From the NCBI GenBank assembly GCA_035079385.1, contig JAVHKY010000016.1:4635501-4699500 (forward strand): a DNA stretch of 64,000 nucleotides, read 5' to 3'. Origin of the DNA: Aspidiotus rigidus. Taxonomy: Eukaryota > Arthropoda > Insecta > Hemiptera > Diaspididae. Positions 10,921-22,092 of this stretch are shown piece by piece; the stretch's first letter is position 1; every line of letters starts with the position of its first letter. The notes below the pieces were generated by a model that was not told the DNA's origin, did not search any database, and worked only from the letters and a program-made list of their open reading frames with translations. The position numbers were made by a program, and so were the translations under genes.

Positions 10921-12095
10921 CGAATCGGATCCAGGCTCAAAAATCTCAAGTTCGAGCCTAGAAAAACTATTTATAGCTATTAATTTTCCTCTCTACAAGC
11001 TGGTGACAAATATTTTGTGATAGGACACTCAAGGTATACTTTCAATCAAATTGAAGATTTTGAATAGTTCCTTTGGTTTCACCTAGAAAGAAAAGTCCCT
11101 TGGGAGCTATTTTGACATTAATAAGAATTATGACTCTCTCAAAACTTTTCTGATAACAGTGACATCATTATAATGAAATCTTGATATAAATGTGGAGAGT
11201 GGGGGGGGGGGGGGTTTAACCTAACCCGAGTGCTTGTAAAAATTTTCAAAACCAAGTACTGGGAAAAATTCAGTCTTCAATATCGGAGACATCACTTCGT
11301 TATGAGGCAATCGTAGCCCCGAAAGAGATACTTTGAAGGTGGCTGGAATGATTTGTTTTGACGTCATACAGTGAATTTTTGTGAATGAAACTACAAAGTA
11401 TCCCGAAGTACTCCCATAAGAGTAGACCACTACGTAAATAATTCAAAATGAGAATCTAGAAGGCTCCTAGATTATTCCACTTAAAAAACTTCTCATTCCT
11501 AATTAAGAACACGATAATCTTTACTCTCTAGGTCATTCTTCTGGAGGTAAATATGAGCACTGGCCAAACGTTAGATAGTTTCACTCATAGTGATTCACTG
11601 TGTGACGTCATCATGGAATCATTCTATTGGAGCCAATAGCGCTAGTATCGCGTACACCGAAAACATGGGTCATTGAGTGGTGCGGGTGACGGGTGGAGGG
11701 TTTGCTCAAATCAATCTGAATCAATTTTCATACGAGGAGATGATTTGTAGAAAATCTTACGTTCTACAAATTTTGTTCTCTTAATTTTTCTCCTAGATCG
11801 CTTTTCATCCAAGCTAAGTATTTTGAGATTACTCAGTGAATATTCAAATATGGAAAAATTGTCCTGGTCCACTTTTCAAGCTTGCAGATCGTAACGCTAT
11901 GTTATCCAAAGGCAACACTGTCGTGACCGATACCAGATTTTTCCTCTATTTTTCGACCAATAGCAGAATTTAGACGTTGTTGTATCGCTAGAAGTAGCCT
12001 ACACAATTTTTCTATGTTCCTATTTCTTTTCTTGATTTTTCGAATTGAAAAAAAAAAATTGTATATTACTATACATGTGGGTAAGGTGAGCCATG

Positions 12096-12130
12096 TTTTT
12101 AATGCTCGTTTTCACGAGCGAAGCACACCC
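12096..12130. repeat. Direct repeat copy A (pair with 12590-12624)
   Basis: The core TTTTAATGCTC, then TTTTCACGAGCGAAGCACACCC, recurs about 495 bp downstream with one or two differences. The origin is unknown; it may mark two copies of a decayed element. Confidence 0.55.
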
Positions 12131-12589
12131 TTGCCCCTTGGAAAACGTCGAAATGGTGTACGATAGGGTGCATATACACTATCCAAATACCCTGCAAGGT
12201 TCAGTAAACCAGCGGTTACTACGCGACGCTTGTCGGGTTTGCGTAGGTAGCTCTTTAAGGAATGACTTCCCAAGACTTCACAAAAATGTTTCCCGAAGCT
12301 CCATTTTCCATAGAATTTTTCCGATCTCCACGGGAATATTGAACGGGAAAGCCCAACGGAAGGCGGTACAGAAACAGAAATCCGAATTTTCGCTCCTGAA
12401 AAATTTTACAACTTCCGAAAATAGACGAATTTTCGATGATTTTGAAGTGAAATAAAAAGCGTATGGAAGAAAATTTTTCAATTCTGCTTCGATTCTATCT
12501 CTAATATTGAACCTTTCTGAAGAACATATCAAAAAATTTGGAAGATTCATTGAAAACTCAAGCAATGAAAAATTTCTTCCGATACCATA

Positions 12590-12624
12590 ATTTTAATGCT
12601 CATTTTCACGAGCGAAGCACACCC
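12590..12624. repeat. Direct repeat copy B (pair with 12096-12130)
   Basis: Second copy of the repeat described at 12096-12130. Confidence 0.55.
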
Positions 12625-13611
12625 ATAAGTCCTGAAAAAGAAAGTGATGTAATACGTTTTGTTGTATGTACCTACCTATTTCCAGTAAAAATATTCCACA
12701 TAAATATTTCCGTTTGTCGATCGTTTTTGATATTTCGAATATTTCTTTTTTAAAGTGGTGAGTTTTATGAGATCCTTTCGTCTTTGCTTTTTTGTCGCGT
12801 ACTTTCTTTTTTATTTCTCATTGCAGAAAAAATTTTGTTTATCAAGAACAATATTTCTACTATTTATCTGCAAGTGACAGCTAGGGAACGGAGTGAGAGA
12901 AGTTGAAAAACAGACCTACGAATATATAAAAGGTTTCGTCGTCATCAATAAATTTCTAATAATATATGAAAATGCCAATTTCGTTTTTTCTGTACCTTTT
13001 TGACGTGAAAGAGGCTAATTTCCTTTTGATCGATGTAAACTAAGCGTAAACGTTTCCTCTTTCAAATGTAACTTTAGACAGTTGCAAGTTCTTTCATCGT
13101 AGCCTATAACGACAAACATACTACCTTCTACATTCGCTATGACAAAAATCGAATCAATTTTTAACCCCCCAGAACGTTATTCGCTGTTCACAATTCAACT
13201 TCATTATTATCTCGTTCAACCTGTTATGTCCGCTCTTGGTAACTCTCCGACACTTCTTCAATAGTACCCTTTCCCGGTTCTTCTAACATTCTCTCATGTC
13301 CATTTACATGACAACTGAGGCGAGTTTCTTCCGAGTCCAGCCTTCCTCTGAACATTATCGGAACTCATAATGAGTGAGTGAGGTGTAAGTAGAGCACTAA
13401 TATTGACCCCCCCCCCCCCTTACCCCCTTTTTTTTCTGAACAAATAGTTTGTACCTTGAAATTATTTCAACTTTAATCACTTCGATTTTTTCCAAGTTTC
13501 TCAGATACGTCAGAAGTTTCCCCGCTCTGCTCTGAAGTCGAGAATTTTTCAATTCCCCTTTCGTCATCCAGCTCAGAACAGAAAAAATTGCCGCGAATTC
13601 TCACTTATGTA

Positions 13612-13664
13612 GTTAAGTAAAAACGGCTTTGCTCGCAGTGCGAGCAAAGCCGTTTTTACTTAAC
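13612..13664. repeat. 53-bp near-perfect palindrome (26-bp arms, 1-base centre)
   Basis: The two arms are exact reverse complements for 26 bp, starting GTTAAGTAAAAACGG and meeting at a single G. Arms are more GC-rich at the centre (GGCTTTGCTCGCA). The 12-mer CTCACTTATGTA abuts the left end (13600-13611) and recurs at 13699-13710, suggesting an 87-bp insertion with a 12-bp duplication. It could be a miniature fold-back element or a hairpin-forming site. Confidence 0.8.
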
Positions 13665-14129
13665 CATTGATGTTCTCTGCACGAAAAAATCTTTAGTACT
13701 CACTTATGTATTTCATTTTGAACGACGCGTTTCGGACAGACGTACTGTTCTTGATGGGGTACTCTCAGACGAAACAAAAACCTGTAGAAGAAGATCTTTA
13801 AAATACTACTGAAATCTTCCTACAAGATTTACCACATCGGCATTGTTGAAACGGACTAAACGTGAGTGTCAAACGCACTTTTTCTTTTATTGCTTCAATG
13901 AACTCGCGTTTTACTATCATCTCTTTTCAATCTGAGACTGAAATATTTTCAAAATCTTTATAATGCTCTGGTGACTCGAAATAAGTCCCTAATTTGGTCC
14001 GAGATCATCTGGACGCAGACGTTTTCAAAGAGTTATTTTATCCTGTCTATCCTTATGTTTGAATAGAAAAAAAAACACACGCTGACATTTACGTGTAAAT
14101 TCCACTACGCCACTGTATATCATCCAACT

Positions 14130-15275
14130 ATCCAATTGAAGATGGAGGCCATATTATTCACGACCTGTCGGAAGTTCAGACCACTTACCCTATCCTTCAA
14201 GAATGCATGTGAAGTATCTGAGCATCTGTTTTGACTCGAAGTTGAGCTTCGGATACCATTTACTGATGGCAGCAAAAAAGGCGGGTACGCTAAAGTGACG
14301 TATTTAAGCCGCCTGACAACAAACCTCGGAGGATCAAGGAAGCAAGAAAAAGGATTATGATGAGCATCGCGTTGTCGATCCTACTACATGGTGCCTCAGT
14401 ATGTGCCGACTCCATGAGGTTAGTGTACATAAGAAAAGAGATGGAAATGCTCTATTAAAGAGTTGCGCCAAGGTGTATTAGTGCCTATCGCGTTGACTTG
14501 ACGGAGGGTCTTTGCCCATTAGCGCATTCACTACCAATCGAGCTCCTTGCTGAGGAGAGAGCGTTGGTGTTCAAAGCAAAGAAGAGGACAAAGACCATCC
14601 AAGAAGCCTTACAACTGAAGCAGGAGGCTACAAGCTTCTTGCTTGAGAAATAGAAAGCGAGAATTGTTCACAATGGGCTAGGGGTGTCGACCCGCATGTT
14701 GATACGCGACCTTGATGAGTGGATGAACCGAGACCCAGGTCAGCTGAACTTTCACCTGACCCAGGTGTTAAGCGGCCATGGCTGCTTCAACATATTTTTT
14801 CATAAGAAGTTGAGGAAAGTTGAGCGGGCAACGTGTTCGCAATGCGATCAAGAGAGAGATTATAGACTACAACACACCTTATTTGAGAATGAAGCGTGGG
14901 GGCCTAAGCGGGGGCTTATTCATTCTCTTCAAAAGATTGAGTTCGATGAAGTTCTGCTCTAAGTAGCCTGGTAGCCATCATGGAGTTCCGATGAAATATG
15001 GAACTAAGTGTCCGCATTTGCAGCTAAGCCTTGAAGAAAAAGATGGACACAAAATGAAATAGGTGAATGAAGAGTCATTCTATGGCCTACTACCCAGAAC
15101 ACACCTACAGGGAAGCATATGACCTAAGGGAAGAAGAAGAAGACACCTCAACGCGACTCAGTTCTAAGTTGTGTCTGGTTCTGCGTACAGCTTGGCTTGG
15201 CGGTTGCCAAAAAAGAGGAGGTTTGGCCCAAAAGTAGATACCGATGTTGGAGGAAATAAAATTAATGCGTACCTA
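14130..15275 (+). pseudogene. Decayed R1-type non-LTR retrotransposon 3' end, copy A
   Basis: This is the C-terminal part of a reverse-transcriptase ORF of R1-type elements plus 3' UTR, broken by stops and frameshifts. In order: a frame near 14210 resembling the thumb motif KYLG-x-x-x-DSKLSFGYHL; AAKKAG; a region around 14340-14430 resembling SIALSILLYGA; ELLAEERALVFKAKKRTK near 14540-14590; and from 14684 an open 92-codon frame with DLDEWMNRDPGQL, the conserved LSGHGCF, and the zinc motif CSQCDQERD...H.LFE in which the last Cys has been lost. The 3' end TTGGAGGAAATAAAATTAATGC (15247-15268) is shared with copy B. The RT palm and endonuclease are absent. Not functional. Confidence 0.75.
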
Positions 15276-18200
15276 CGCAACCCGCACCAACTCCACAATG
15301 CAGGACTGGCACATGACACAAGTACAATTTACTGATAATGTCGACCCATATTTTTTGGCAATTAAAAGCGAACTAAAATACCCACCGAAAATACCGAATA
15401 TTAAAATGATAATACATTTAATATTCTCGTTCACTTATGAAGAAAATGTTGTTGATTGACTTTTGAAAGAAGTTCGAACTCAAAAATATTTTTCTCGAAA
15501 TGTTTCTTCTAAAACTAATATCAATAAACTGGAGGTACTTCTGGACAAATGAAAAAACATTAATGTTGAAATCTTCGTGACTGAATGTCGACCGAATAGG
15601 CAAACGTATTTTTGAAAAGAATTAGTCTTATTTTCGTTCAAAATTTTATTGCCAGGTTTTACCTCGCGTTGAACCATAAAAATATTTGTATCAAGTTTTA
15701 AAGCATGCGTTAGATTTAAAATTCGAAAGGTGAGTAGGTAGAACAAAAAGAAGAAAATTATTATTATTGCCAAAGTAGAATCCCAATTCTATAAGCGATG
15801 GGCTGCAAAAGAAGAAGAAAATCAGAGTTTACGTCGTAAAACTAATTAATATTTTATATTTTTAGCCATTGAAAGTTTCTCCGACTCGAACGAAGCTGGA
15901 GTCTTCATAGAATGTACCCAGATATCACAGTTGAAAGAGGGAATGCATTCCCCATTTTCGTTCAAACAAAATAAAACCAAAAGTAAAAATATTAGTAGCA
16001 AAGCCAAACATTCAAATGCAGCTTTGAAGTGAATTTAAAAAAAAAAAAAAAAAAATACGATTGATGTAGAGACAATATTTATAAACTTTAGAGGATAATT
16101 TTGGTCAAAAAGACGAGGGAAGAAGAAAGATGATTCTAACCTGTAATCTTCTTTCCACGTTACGATACATTTTAATTAGAAAGAAATGTAAAAAATTACG
16201 AGAGTCCTACAGCTTCCCCGTGTCTTAGGTACATGAAATTTTTCAAAAAACAGGTACCTACCACCATGAATATTATTGTGTAGGAGCATTTTTGCAGCTT
16301 GATCTTAGCATAATGCCATAATTTTCTCAATTTCTTCACTTCGTAGCCTACCGCTCCAAAGTAGGTCCGAGAAGAGCTCCGGATTTTCAGGGGGCTCAGA
16401 TTCATCATGAAATTATAGATTTATAATTATTATCCCAAAGTTGTGAAAAACAATTCCAGTATGAGCCCACTAATATCAAATGTTCTCCCGGCTGACTCGT
16501 GGCGGCGGGCTCTGCTCCAGAGCGCTTCCATACTTCTCGAAAGTTTTTTTGTACGACTCCGGAGTTGTTTTATACCGCTTAGACACCGTTTTGGAGTAGA
16601 TTTCTATTTTCAGCGCAGTCTAGCATATTTTGAAGTTATGATTTGCACTGAAGAAGATTTCAAATGTGGCAACACCGTTAGGATTATTTGTACGACACTC
16701 GTCATCTATCTGGAGAGGAGTGATCGCCTGTAATTGTCACCTAAACCTTTATTCCTCATCTCTATATAATCGCGTTTTTTTCAAATAGTTTTTTTCATTC
16801 TCTTCAATAATCAAATTTTTCAATTTTGATAGCCATCATTCAATTTAGCTCATTTGATTTGAATATTCAATTAGTTTTCCGCCCGGCTCGGCCTTCTCTC
16901 TATATGAGTTCTGAACACGAAATTTTTTCAGATGCCCTTTCTGATGTACATAGCTCATGGGTCGAAATTTTTCAAGGAATGTCGGACGGTGTACATACTT
17001 TCGAATAAGTTCCTCATAAGACAGGTTCCTTGTTGAAACTGATAATTGATCTCTGAGTACTACATTACTAAGGAATGCAATCTTGGATTGATGGAGGTTT
17101 TTTTTTTTTTTTTTTTTGCCATAATGAACACTCCAGGTAAATCATAATATATACTGGTACATTACATATCTCCAAAAAATTTCTCTATGATATTCTTTGT
17201 ACTCGTTCTTTTCCATCTAATTTGACTGGTCCAACGGTTCGAGCACCTCGTCGAGTCTAAATACAAACCTCCGCGATGTCTATACGCGTTCTCTCTCTTT
17301 GTCAGTGATTGAGGATTCGCAATCAGAGAAAGGTGGACACGCAAGGCGCGGCGAGCGCAATAATACAGAATTAGCGTGTCTTTGTGTGGGACTGCACGAG
17401 TAGTCGCATCTTCTCGAAATGGTCTCTATTGCACATGAATACAACGTATATACATAAAATGATACTGAATAATGTGCCCTAGAATATCATTCTGTAAAGG
17501 GCTACGACCGCTTCTATTTCTACCTAATAATGCGTCAAAATCGTAGTCGAACAGCGTTTTAACCGCAGGTAATCTGCATACAAAGTTGCCTGACGTTCGT
17601 TTTATTTTTTGTACACCGTAGGTACACGAATGTTTATTACCGGGCGATTTCGAGCGTCTGTACATCAAATTTGTGTACGCGTGGATGTAAAATAGCGTTG
17701 TAAAAGATGTACCGAGGAAATTGCGTCTAATTTACGTCGACAGCGTAACCTTTTGTAGGTTGCAAGCTCGACAAATTGTACAATAGCGAATGAGTATTAT
17801 ATCTTCCGATCATTCCGGAATAGGTATGGCATGACTCGTGTAACGCTGGCTATTTCAAACTACATTTATTCGTGAGTCGTAAGTCCTTATGGAAACTCAT
17901 AAAGTTAGTTGAACTATGAGGCAAGGATACTTGTTATGTACATTGCACTGTACGTAAATTGGCTACACTTCCAGCTTTTGAATTTTCTTTTATATAACTG
18001 GTCTGAAACGCCGCAGTTCTGAAATACAATATATGGTTTTCACATGCAAAAAACCTGCTTTAATCAGCACCGGAGTAAGGTTAATCAAGTTATTGCTCAA
18101 TGATTGGCTTTTGGCTTCTTGAAGTTGGCAAGAGCTTTCAATCTTGAGTGATTCAATTTTCTTCAAAAAGTAAGACCCAAAATAAGTGGATTCTGAATGA

Positions 18201-18485
18201 GGCTTACTCTAAGTGACTTCCAAATATGACTTAAGCTAGTGGATGGAAATGATTTCTTCTGATTAGTAAGTTATTGTATTGGTTCTTCAACTGGCCTACT
18301 AGCGCCCTAATTGTCTGATGTATAACACCTATACCTACTTGAAAAATCATTATATTGTGAACCAACTTTGCCAATTCAAGTTTTGAAATAGGTGCCATTA
18401 CCCACAGCCTAGTTTAATGTAACAATGTTACACCTCAAAATAAGCGGGTGTTATGCCTATATCACAATAGATGGATTTTCCTGTA
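15276..18485. other. Non-coding stretch, no gene recognised
   Basis: No supported coding region. Contains A17 near 16037, T20 near 17098, and near 17023 a fragment ACAGGTTCCTTGTTGAAA, which resembles the terminal repeat of the CAGGGAAC family found at 45.8-47.1 kb. Confidence 0.4.
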
Positions 18486-19321
18486 TACTCTGTTCACTTT
18501 AAGAAAGGATAGGAAGTAGTACAAAGTACGTACTTCGAGAACAAAACGCTCCAGGTAATTTTAATCAAATTTTTAATCTACCGTTCCGGTCTCAAGGTAC
18601 GACCGTACTTTGTACTACTTTCGGATTAGGTCCCGCTAGGAGCGCCACTTGTTGTGCGAAAAAGTGATCATGGTGTTTTCTACCATGACACCACCAGAGA
18701 TGATAAGTCGAAGCCGTTGATCGGCTTAGTAGCAGCAGCAGCCGAGTTTTGATCGGCTTTTTCAGGTAGCCAATAGCTAGTCAATGAAATTATGAAAAGC
18801 CGATGAAAAAGTTTTAGCCAATCCTGAGAGAAATTTTCAAAAAATTCATATGAAAGAAAAAAAACTAAAGAATTAAAGCAGAGATGATAAGCCGAAGCCG
18901 TTGATCGGCTTAGTAGCAGCAGCAGCCGAGTTTTGATCGGCTTTTTCAGGTAGCCAATAGCTAGCCAATGAAATTTTGAAAAGCCGATGAAAAAGTTTTA
19001 GCCAATCCTGAGAGAAATTTTCAAAAATTGGAAGCTAATAGCCAATCACTAGCCAATCACGAATGGCTTATCATCTCTGGACACCACATACTAATAAAAT
19101 TGTAATTCCACCGTTTCAAAATGTTTTTCATGATAAATGCAGAGAACAAAACTTGTTGCCCTTTCAATTTTCTTTTAGATAAATGTAATTTTAGATTTTT
19201 TAAATAACTTTTTTCATTTCATCACTCTTTTTACAAACTTCCTCAAATTGCCGTCGTGGTAAATCTAGAGGGCGCCTCCTTTGCCTTTATTTGCAAATCC
19301 TTTCTCAATGTGAACGGAGTA
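18486..19321. mobile_element. Mariner-like MITE (TA target), containing a nested hAT MITE
   Basis: The ends are inverted: TACTCTGTTCACTTTAAGAA on the left, and on the right TTCTCAATGTGAACGGAGTA, whose reverse complement matches apart from a few changes. TA lies outside both ends (18484-18485, 19322-19323), as for Tc1/mariner elements. A shorter relative is at 20231-20361. No transposase frame is present. Confidence 0.6.
18695..19079. mobile_element. hAT-type MITE with 8-bp target-site duplication
   Basis: The termini CAGAGATGATAAG and CTTATCATCTCTG are inverted copies and start with the CAGNG typical of hAT elements. The 8-bp GACACCAC occurs directly outside both ends (18687-18694 and 19080-19087), the length that hAT transposases duplicate. 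The first 184 bp, including the left terminus, are repeated from 18879, so a second internal copy of the terminal repeat is present. Non-autonomous; no coding frame. Confidence 0.88.
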
Positions 19322-19446
19322 TAACGTCATATCTATCAATAACCGCGTTCTTCCAACGGCATATATTATGATTATCATGAGAGTGTTTCAATCATTGATT
19401 CATTGGTCAATGGTCAGTACCGGTAGTCAGGGCCTGCCGGTAGTTA

Positions 19447-19844
19447 CAATTGAGGAGTTATCTGTCAAAAGGGCACCCGTTAAAGGGGTGCCCTTTTTGC
19501 AGATATCCACATTTTTGAATTCTCTGAACCATTTCCTATCAATATACAAAATTTTGAAAAAATGAAAAATTACATGTACGCTTATGGTCACTCAACCTCA
19601 TCTCCATAAAAAGGGCACCCGAGGTACACATCTTTATGGAATTGTCCCAGATTCATTTGTCGATCAATTTGAAAAATAATTAGTGATCTGTAAAGATGAA
19701 AACATGCAAGATACTTTTTGTCATTATGGATTTTTTGATAAAATGAATGTGGAATGAGTAATCTGAACATAAAACTTCAAAGACATATTTTGAAAATCAA
19801 CTATTGCTCACGCGGGTCCCTTTTGACAGATAACTCCTCAATTG
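19447..19844. mobile_element. Element with a 27-bp perfect terminal inverted repeat
   Basis: 19447-19473 (CAATTGAGGAGTTATCTGTC...) is the exact reverse complement of 19818-19844. A GGGCACCC/GGGTGCCC hairpin lies just inside the left end (19467-19499). The target duplication is uncertain because CAATTG is itself palindromic; AATT is one possibility. No transposase is encoded and the family is unknown. Confidence 0.72.
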
Positions 19845-20085
19845 GGCTTATAGTTATACAAATATTACACATTGAAGAACCGTAAATTGAAATTTTTGTT
19901 AAAATCATCGTCAGCTAGCCAAAAGAAGCCAAAAATAAAATACGGCTTAATTCAGCTTTTAGCTGACAGCCAAAAGTATAATACAAATACGGCTTTGAAA
20001 AAGCTGAAGCCAAATACTCCAAAAATACAGCTTTTGGCTTTTGGATTTAGGCTGGCTGCAACACCGTGATTCAAACTTAGCTGTA

Positions 20086-20140
20086 TAGTCTATTCACGTT
20101 AAGAAAGGATAGAAAGTAGTATGAAGTATGTACCTCAAGA
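20086..20140. repeat. Partial mariner-like MITE end
   Basis: TAGTCTATTCACGTTAAGAAAGGATAGAAAGTAGTA matches (with changes) the left ends at 18486 and 20231, and TA precedes it. The right end could not be found. Confidence 0.5.
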
Positions 20141-20230
20141 ACGGAAGCTAGTTCAATGATGCGGTCATGAATTGTGATCACTGATATAATCGTGTGTGAT
20201 CACTGATAACCTTAACAATACGCAGTGCTA

Positions 20231-20361
20231 TACTCCGTTCATGTTAACAAAGGATGGAAAGTAGTATCTTGAGAACGGCCCCGGAACGCTCCATGTAATT
20301 TCAATCTACCGTTCCGTTCTCGAGGTACTACTTTCCATCCTTTCTCTACATGAACAGAGTA
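20231..20361. mobile_element. Fold-back mariner-like MITE, 131 bp
   Basis: Almost the whole element is an inverted repeat: TACTCCGTTCATGTTAAC... on the left and ...TACATGAACAGAGTA on the right, with AAGGATGGAAAGTAGTA paired to TACTACTTTCCATCCTT. TA flanks both ends (20229-20230, 20362-20363). Confidence 0.78.
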
Positions 20362-20388
20362 TACCAACACTTTTAGTAAGGAACTATA

Positions 20389-20777
20389 TGGACTGTGTTA
20401 TTGTGACGTCACAACTATCAATATCATGGGTGAAAAGATCGATTTTGTCCATTTAGCATTTTGCTCCCATAAGAAATACATGTGGAGCAGAGATCTTTAC
20501 GCTACCAATTGAATATAAAAAATGATACGGTCAAGAGATTTTTTTTACAAGTAGCAAGAAGTTGATAAATTTGAAATATCAACTTTTCTGTAAATTTTAA
20601 CATCTCATATTAAATTAATACTATGGTCATCTTTGCTCCGCATGTATTTCTTATGGGAGCAAAATGCCGAATGGACAAATTTTCAGCAGAATAGATACTT
20701 CTGCCAGAAATAGCTCACTCACACTTATGCATCTTGCACTCACACTCATGTTGCGTTATCACAAATAACACAGTCCA
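20389..20777. mobile_element. Nested inverted-repeat element starting TGGACTGTGTTATT
   Basis: Termini TGGACTGTGTTATT and AATAACACAGTCCA are inverted copies. A long subterminal inverted repeat (about 20443-20488 with 20632-20683) contains GCTCCCATAAGAAATACATG and its complement. The target duplication is not clear. A related sequence occurs at 26285-26325. Confidence 0.65.
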
Positions 20778-20784
20778 TTATAAG

Positions 20785-21009
20785 TAGTGCCCGGATTTTT
20801 TTGGTATTTATAATTTAATTTTCGGTACTAAAACTTTGATTTTCGGTATTATTCGGTATTTAGAAAATAATGACCATTTTTTACATGATTTTGCGTAAAT
20901 ATTGGTATATTTTAGACGAATTGATGGCCAGTTTTCGGTAAAAATGATGCTTTCGGTATTTATAACCTACGTTTTCGGTATTTTACCGTACCGAAAAATC
21001 CGGGCTCTG
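20785..21009. mobile_element. hAT-type MITE with 8-bp duplication ATTATAAG
   Basis: Left terminus TAGTGCCCGGATTTTTT and right terminus AAAAATCCGGGCTCTG are inverted copies of a hAT-like end. ATTATAAG is found exactly outside both ends (20777-20784 and 21010-21017). The interior is AT-rich and repeats the motif TTTTCGGTA many times. Not coding. Confidence 0.88.
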
Positions 21010-21374
21010 ATTATAAGATAGGTATGTGCAACTCAAGGGATAAGAAGAGGACCGGCGTCATGTTGATAAAGTCGAAGGAGGAGCGGTTTTAGGAGGTTTC
21101 AGGAGAGCCGTGAGGAAAATTTGAATATGAAACATTGAATTTTGGTTAATTAAAAAGATTAGGTATATCGATGAAAACAAAAAATTAGTGAATTATTTCC
21201 CTTATTTTACCATTTTTTGTAGTTTGAATTCTTGTATTCAATATTTGCCGTTTCAAATTCTCTGAGGATACTACTTAGATTGCTCCTCCTTCCACTTCAT
21301 CAACATAGTCACGATTTTATTCTTATCATTTGCGCATACCTATCTTATATTATAGTTCCTTACTTTTAGCTATA

Positions 21375-21739
21375 GACCTCTAAAAACACAAGATCGCTAA
21401 CTTCGGTAGTTCGTTGGTTCTGCCACACGTACAAAAATCACTGCAGTCAACCTTCAGCACTTTAACACAGGCTCTTATGGAGAGTTGACACTAAAACTCA
21501 TTTTCCTCCATAAATATTCAGTTTTTCAAAAAAATGAAGAGATGTGAATTTATTCTGCATAAAATTTCCTTTCATATGCGCCGAACTTCGAGCGAATCCG
21601 TGAAATTTTTTTCTCCCATAAGAATACATTGAGTGCGACTTTGCGACATCTGGTGGGATAAACTATAGAAACGATTTCAGGGTACGAAAATTTAACACAG
21701 CGTAGATGGCGAGTTAGCGATCTTGTGTTTCTAGGGGTC
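21375..21739. mobile_element. Probable inverted-repeat element next to Spartan
   Basis: 21375-21402 (GACCTCTAAAAACACAAGAT...) and 21712-21739 are inverted copies with about two mismatches over 28 bp. No clear target duplication or coding frame was seen. Confidence 0.55.
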
Positions 21740-22007
21740 TGTACTTTTAGCACTCCGAAGTTTAATCGCATTATACAACTGTATGAGATTGCAACGCTCC
21801 AAGCGGATACTCGGTCCGAAATCTTACGGATTAGGCGCGTTCCACTTTTCACTATAAACGTTCACACGAACGCGGAATGTTATCACCTGTTATTTCTAAG
21901 GCGCTAGAGTTATTTCAAGTTTTTTTCAGTTATCAATCATCACGAAACGTGCGCCTTATTTTGTAACAATTCGTTCATTCGAAATGTAATATATTATTTG
22001 TGACTTG

Positions 22008-22071
22008 TGTTCCTAACCGTTTTTTGTTTATATATTTCAAGTATTAAAGTGTTCCTAATCGTTTTTTGTTT
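22008..22071. promoter_or_regulatory. Tandem 22-bp duplication in the Spartan 5' leader
   Basis: TGTTCCTAACCGTTTTTTGTTT (22008-22029) recurs with one change at 22050-22071, 42 bp apart, ending about 20 bp before the Spartan start codon. The duplication may lie in the 5' UTR or core promoter. No functional claim is possible. Confidence 0.45.
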
Positions 22072-22092
22072 TTATAAGTTAAGTAATAAATT

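Larger units (their letters stand above)
8161..13599. other. Non-coding stretch, no gene recognised
   Basis: No open frame here resembles a known protein. Contents noted: an AT-rich block at 10690-10920 that looks mitochondrial in composition but could not be assigned; a G14 run near 11203; a repeated 30-odd-bp motif at 12094 and 12591; and a C13 run near 13408. Confidence 0.4.
20376..21363. mobile_element. Outer inverted-repeat element hosting two nested insertions
   Basis: The left end GTAAGGAACTATA is continued, after the nested insertions, by ATAAGATAGGTATGTGCAA (about 21012); together these match the reverse complement of 21270-21363, including the GAAGGAGGAGC stretch. TTTTA flanks both ends (20371-20375 and 21364-21368). 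Without its inserts the element would be about 0.37 kb. No transposase frame. Confidence 0.7.

Noticed and set aside
12093..12565. Open frames of 95-120 codons on opposite strands
   Set aside because: Mutually overlapping and spanning a direct repeat; no family resemblance.
18690..19080. CRISPR-like or satellite array from the repeated 184-bp block
   Set aside because: Only two copies, with hAT termini and an 8-bp target duplication; it is a transposon.
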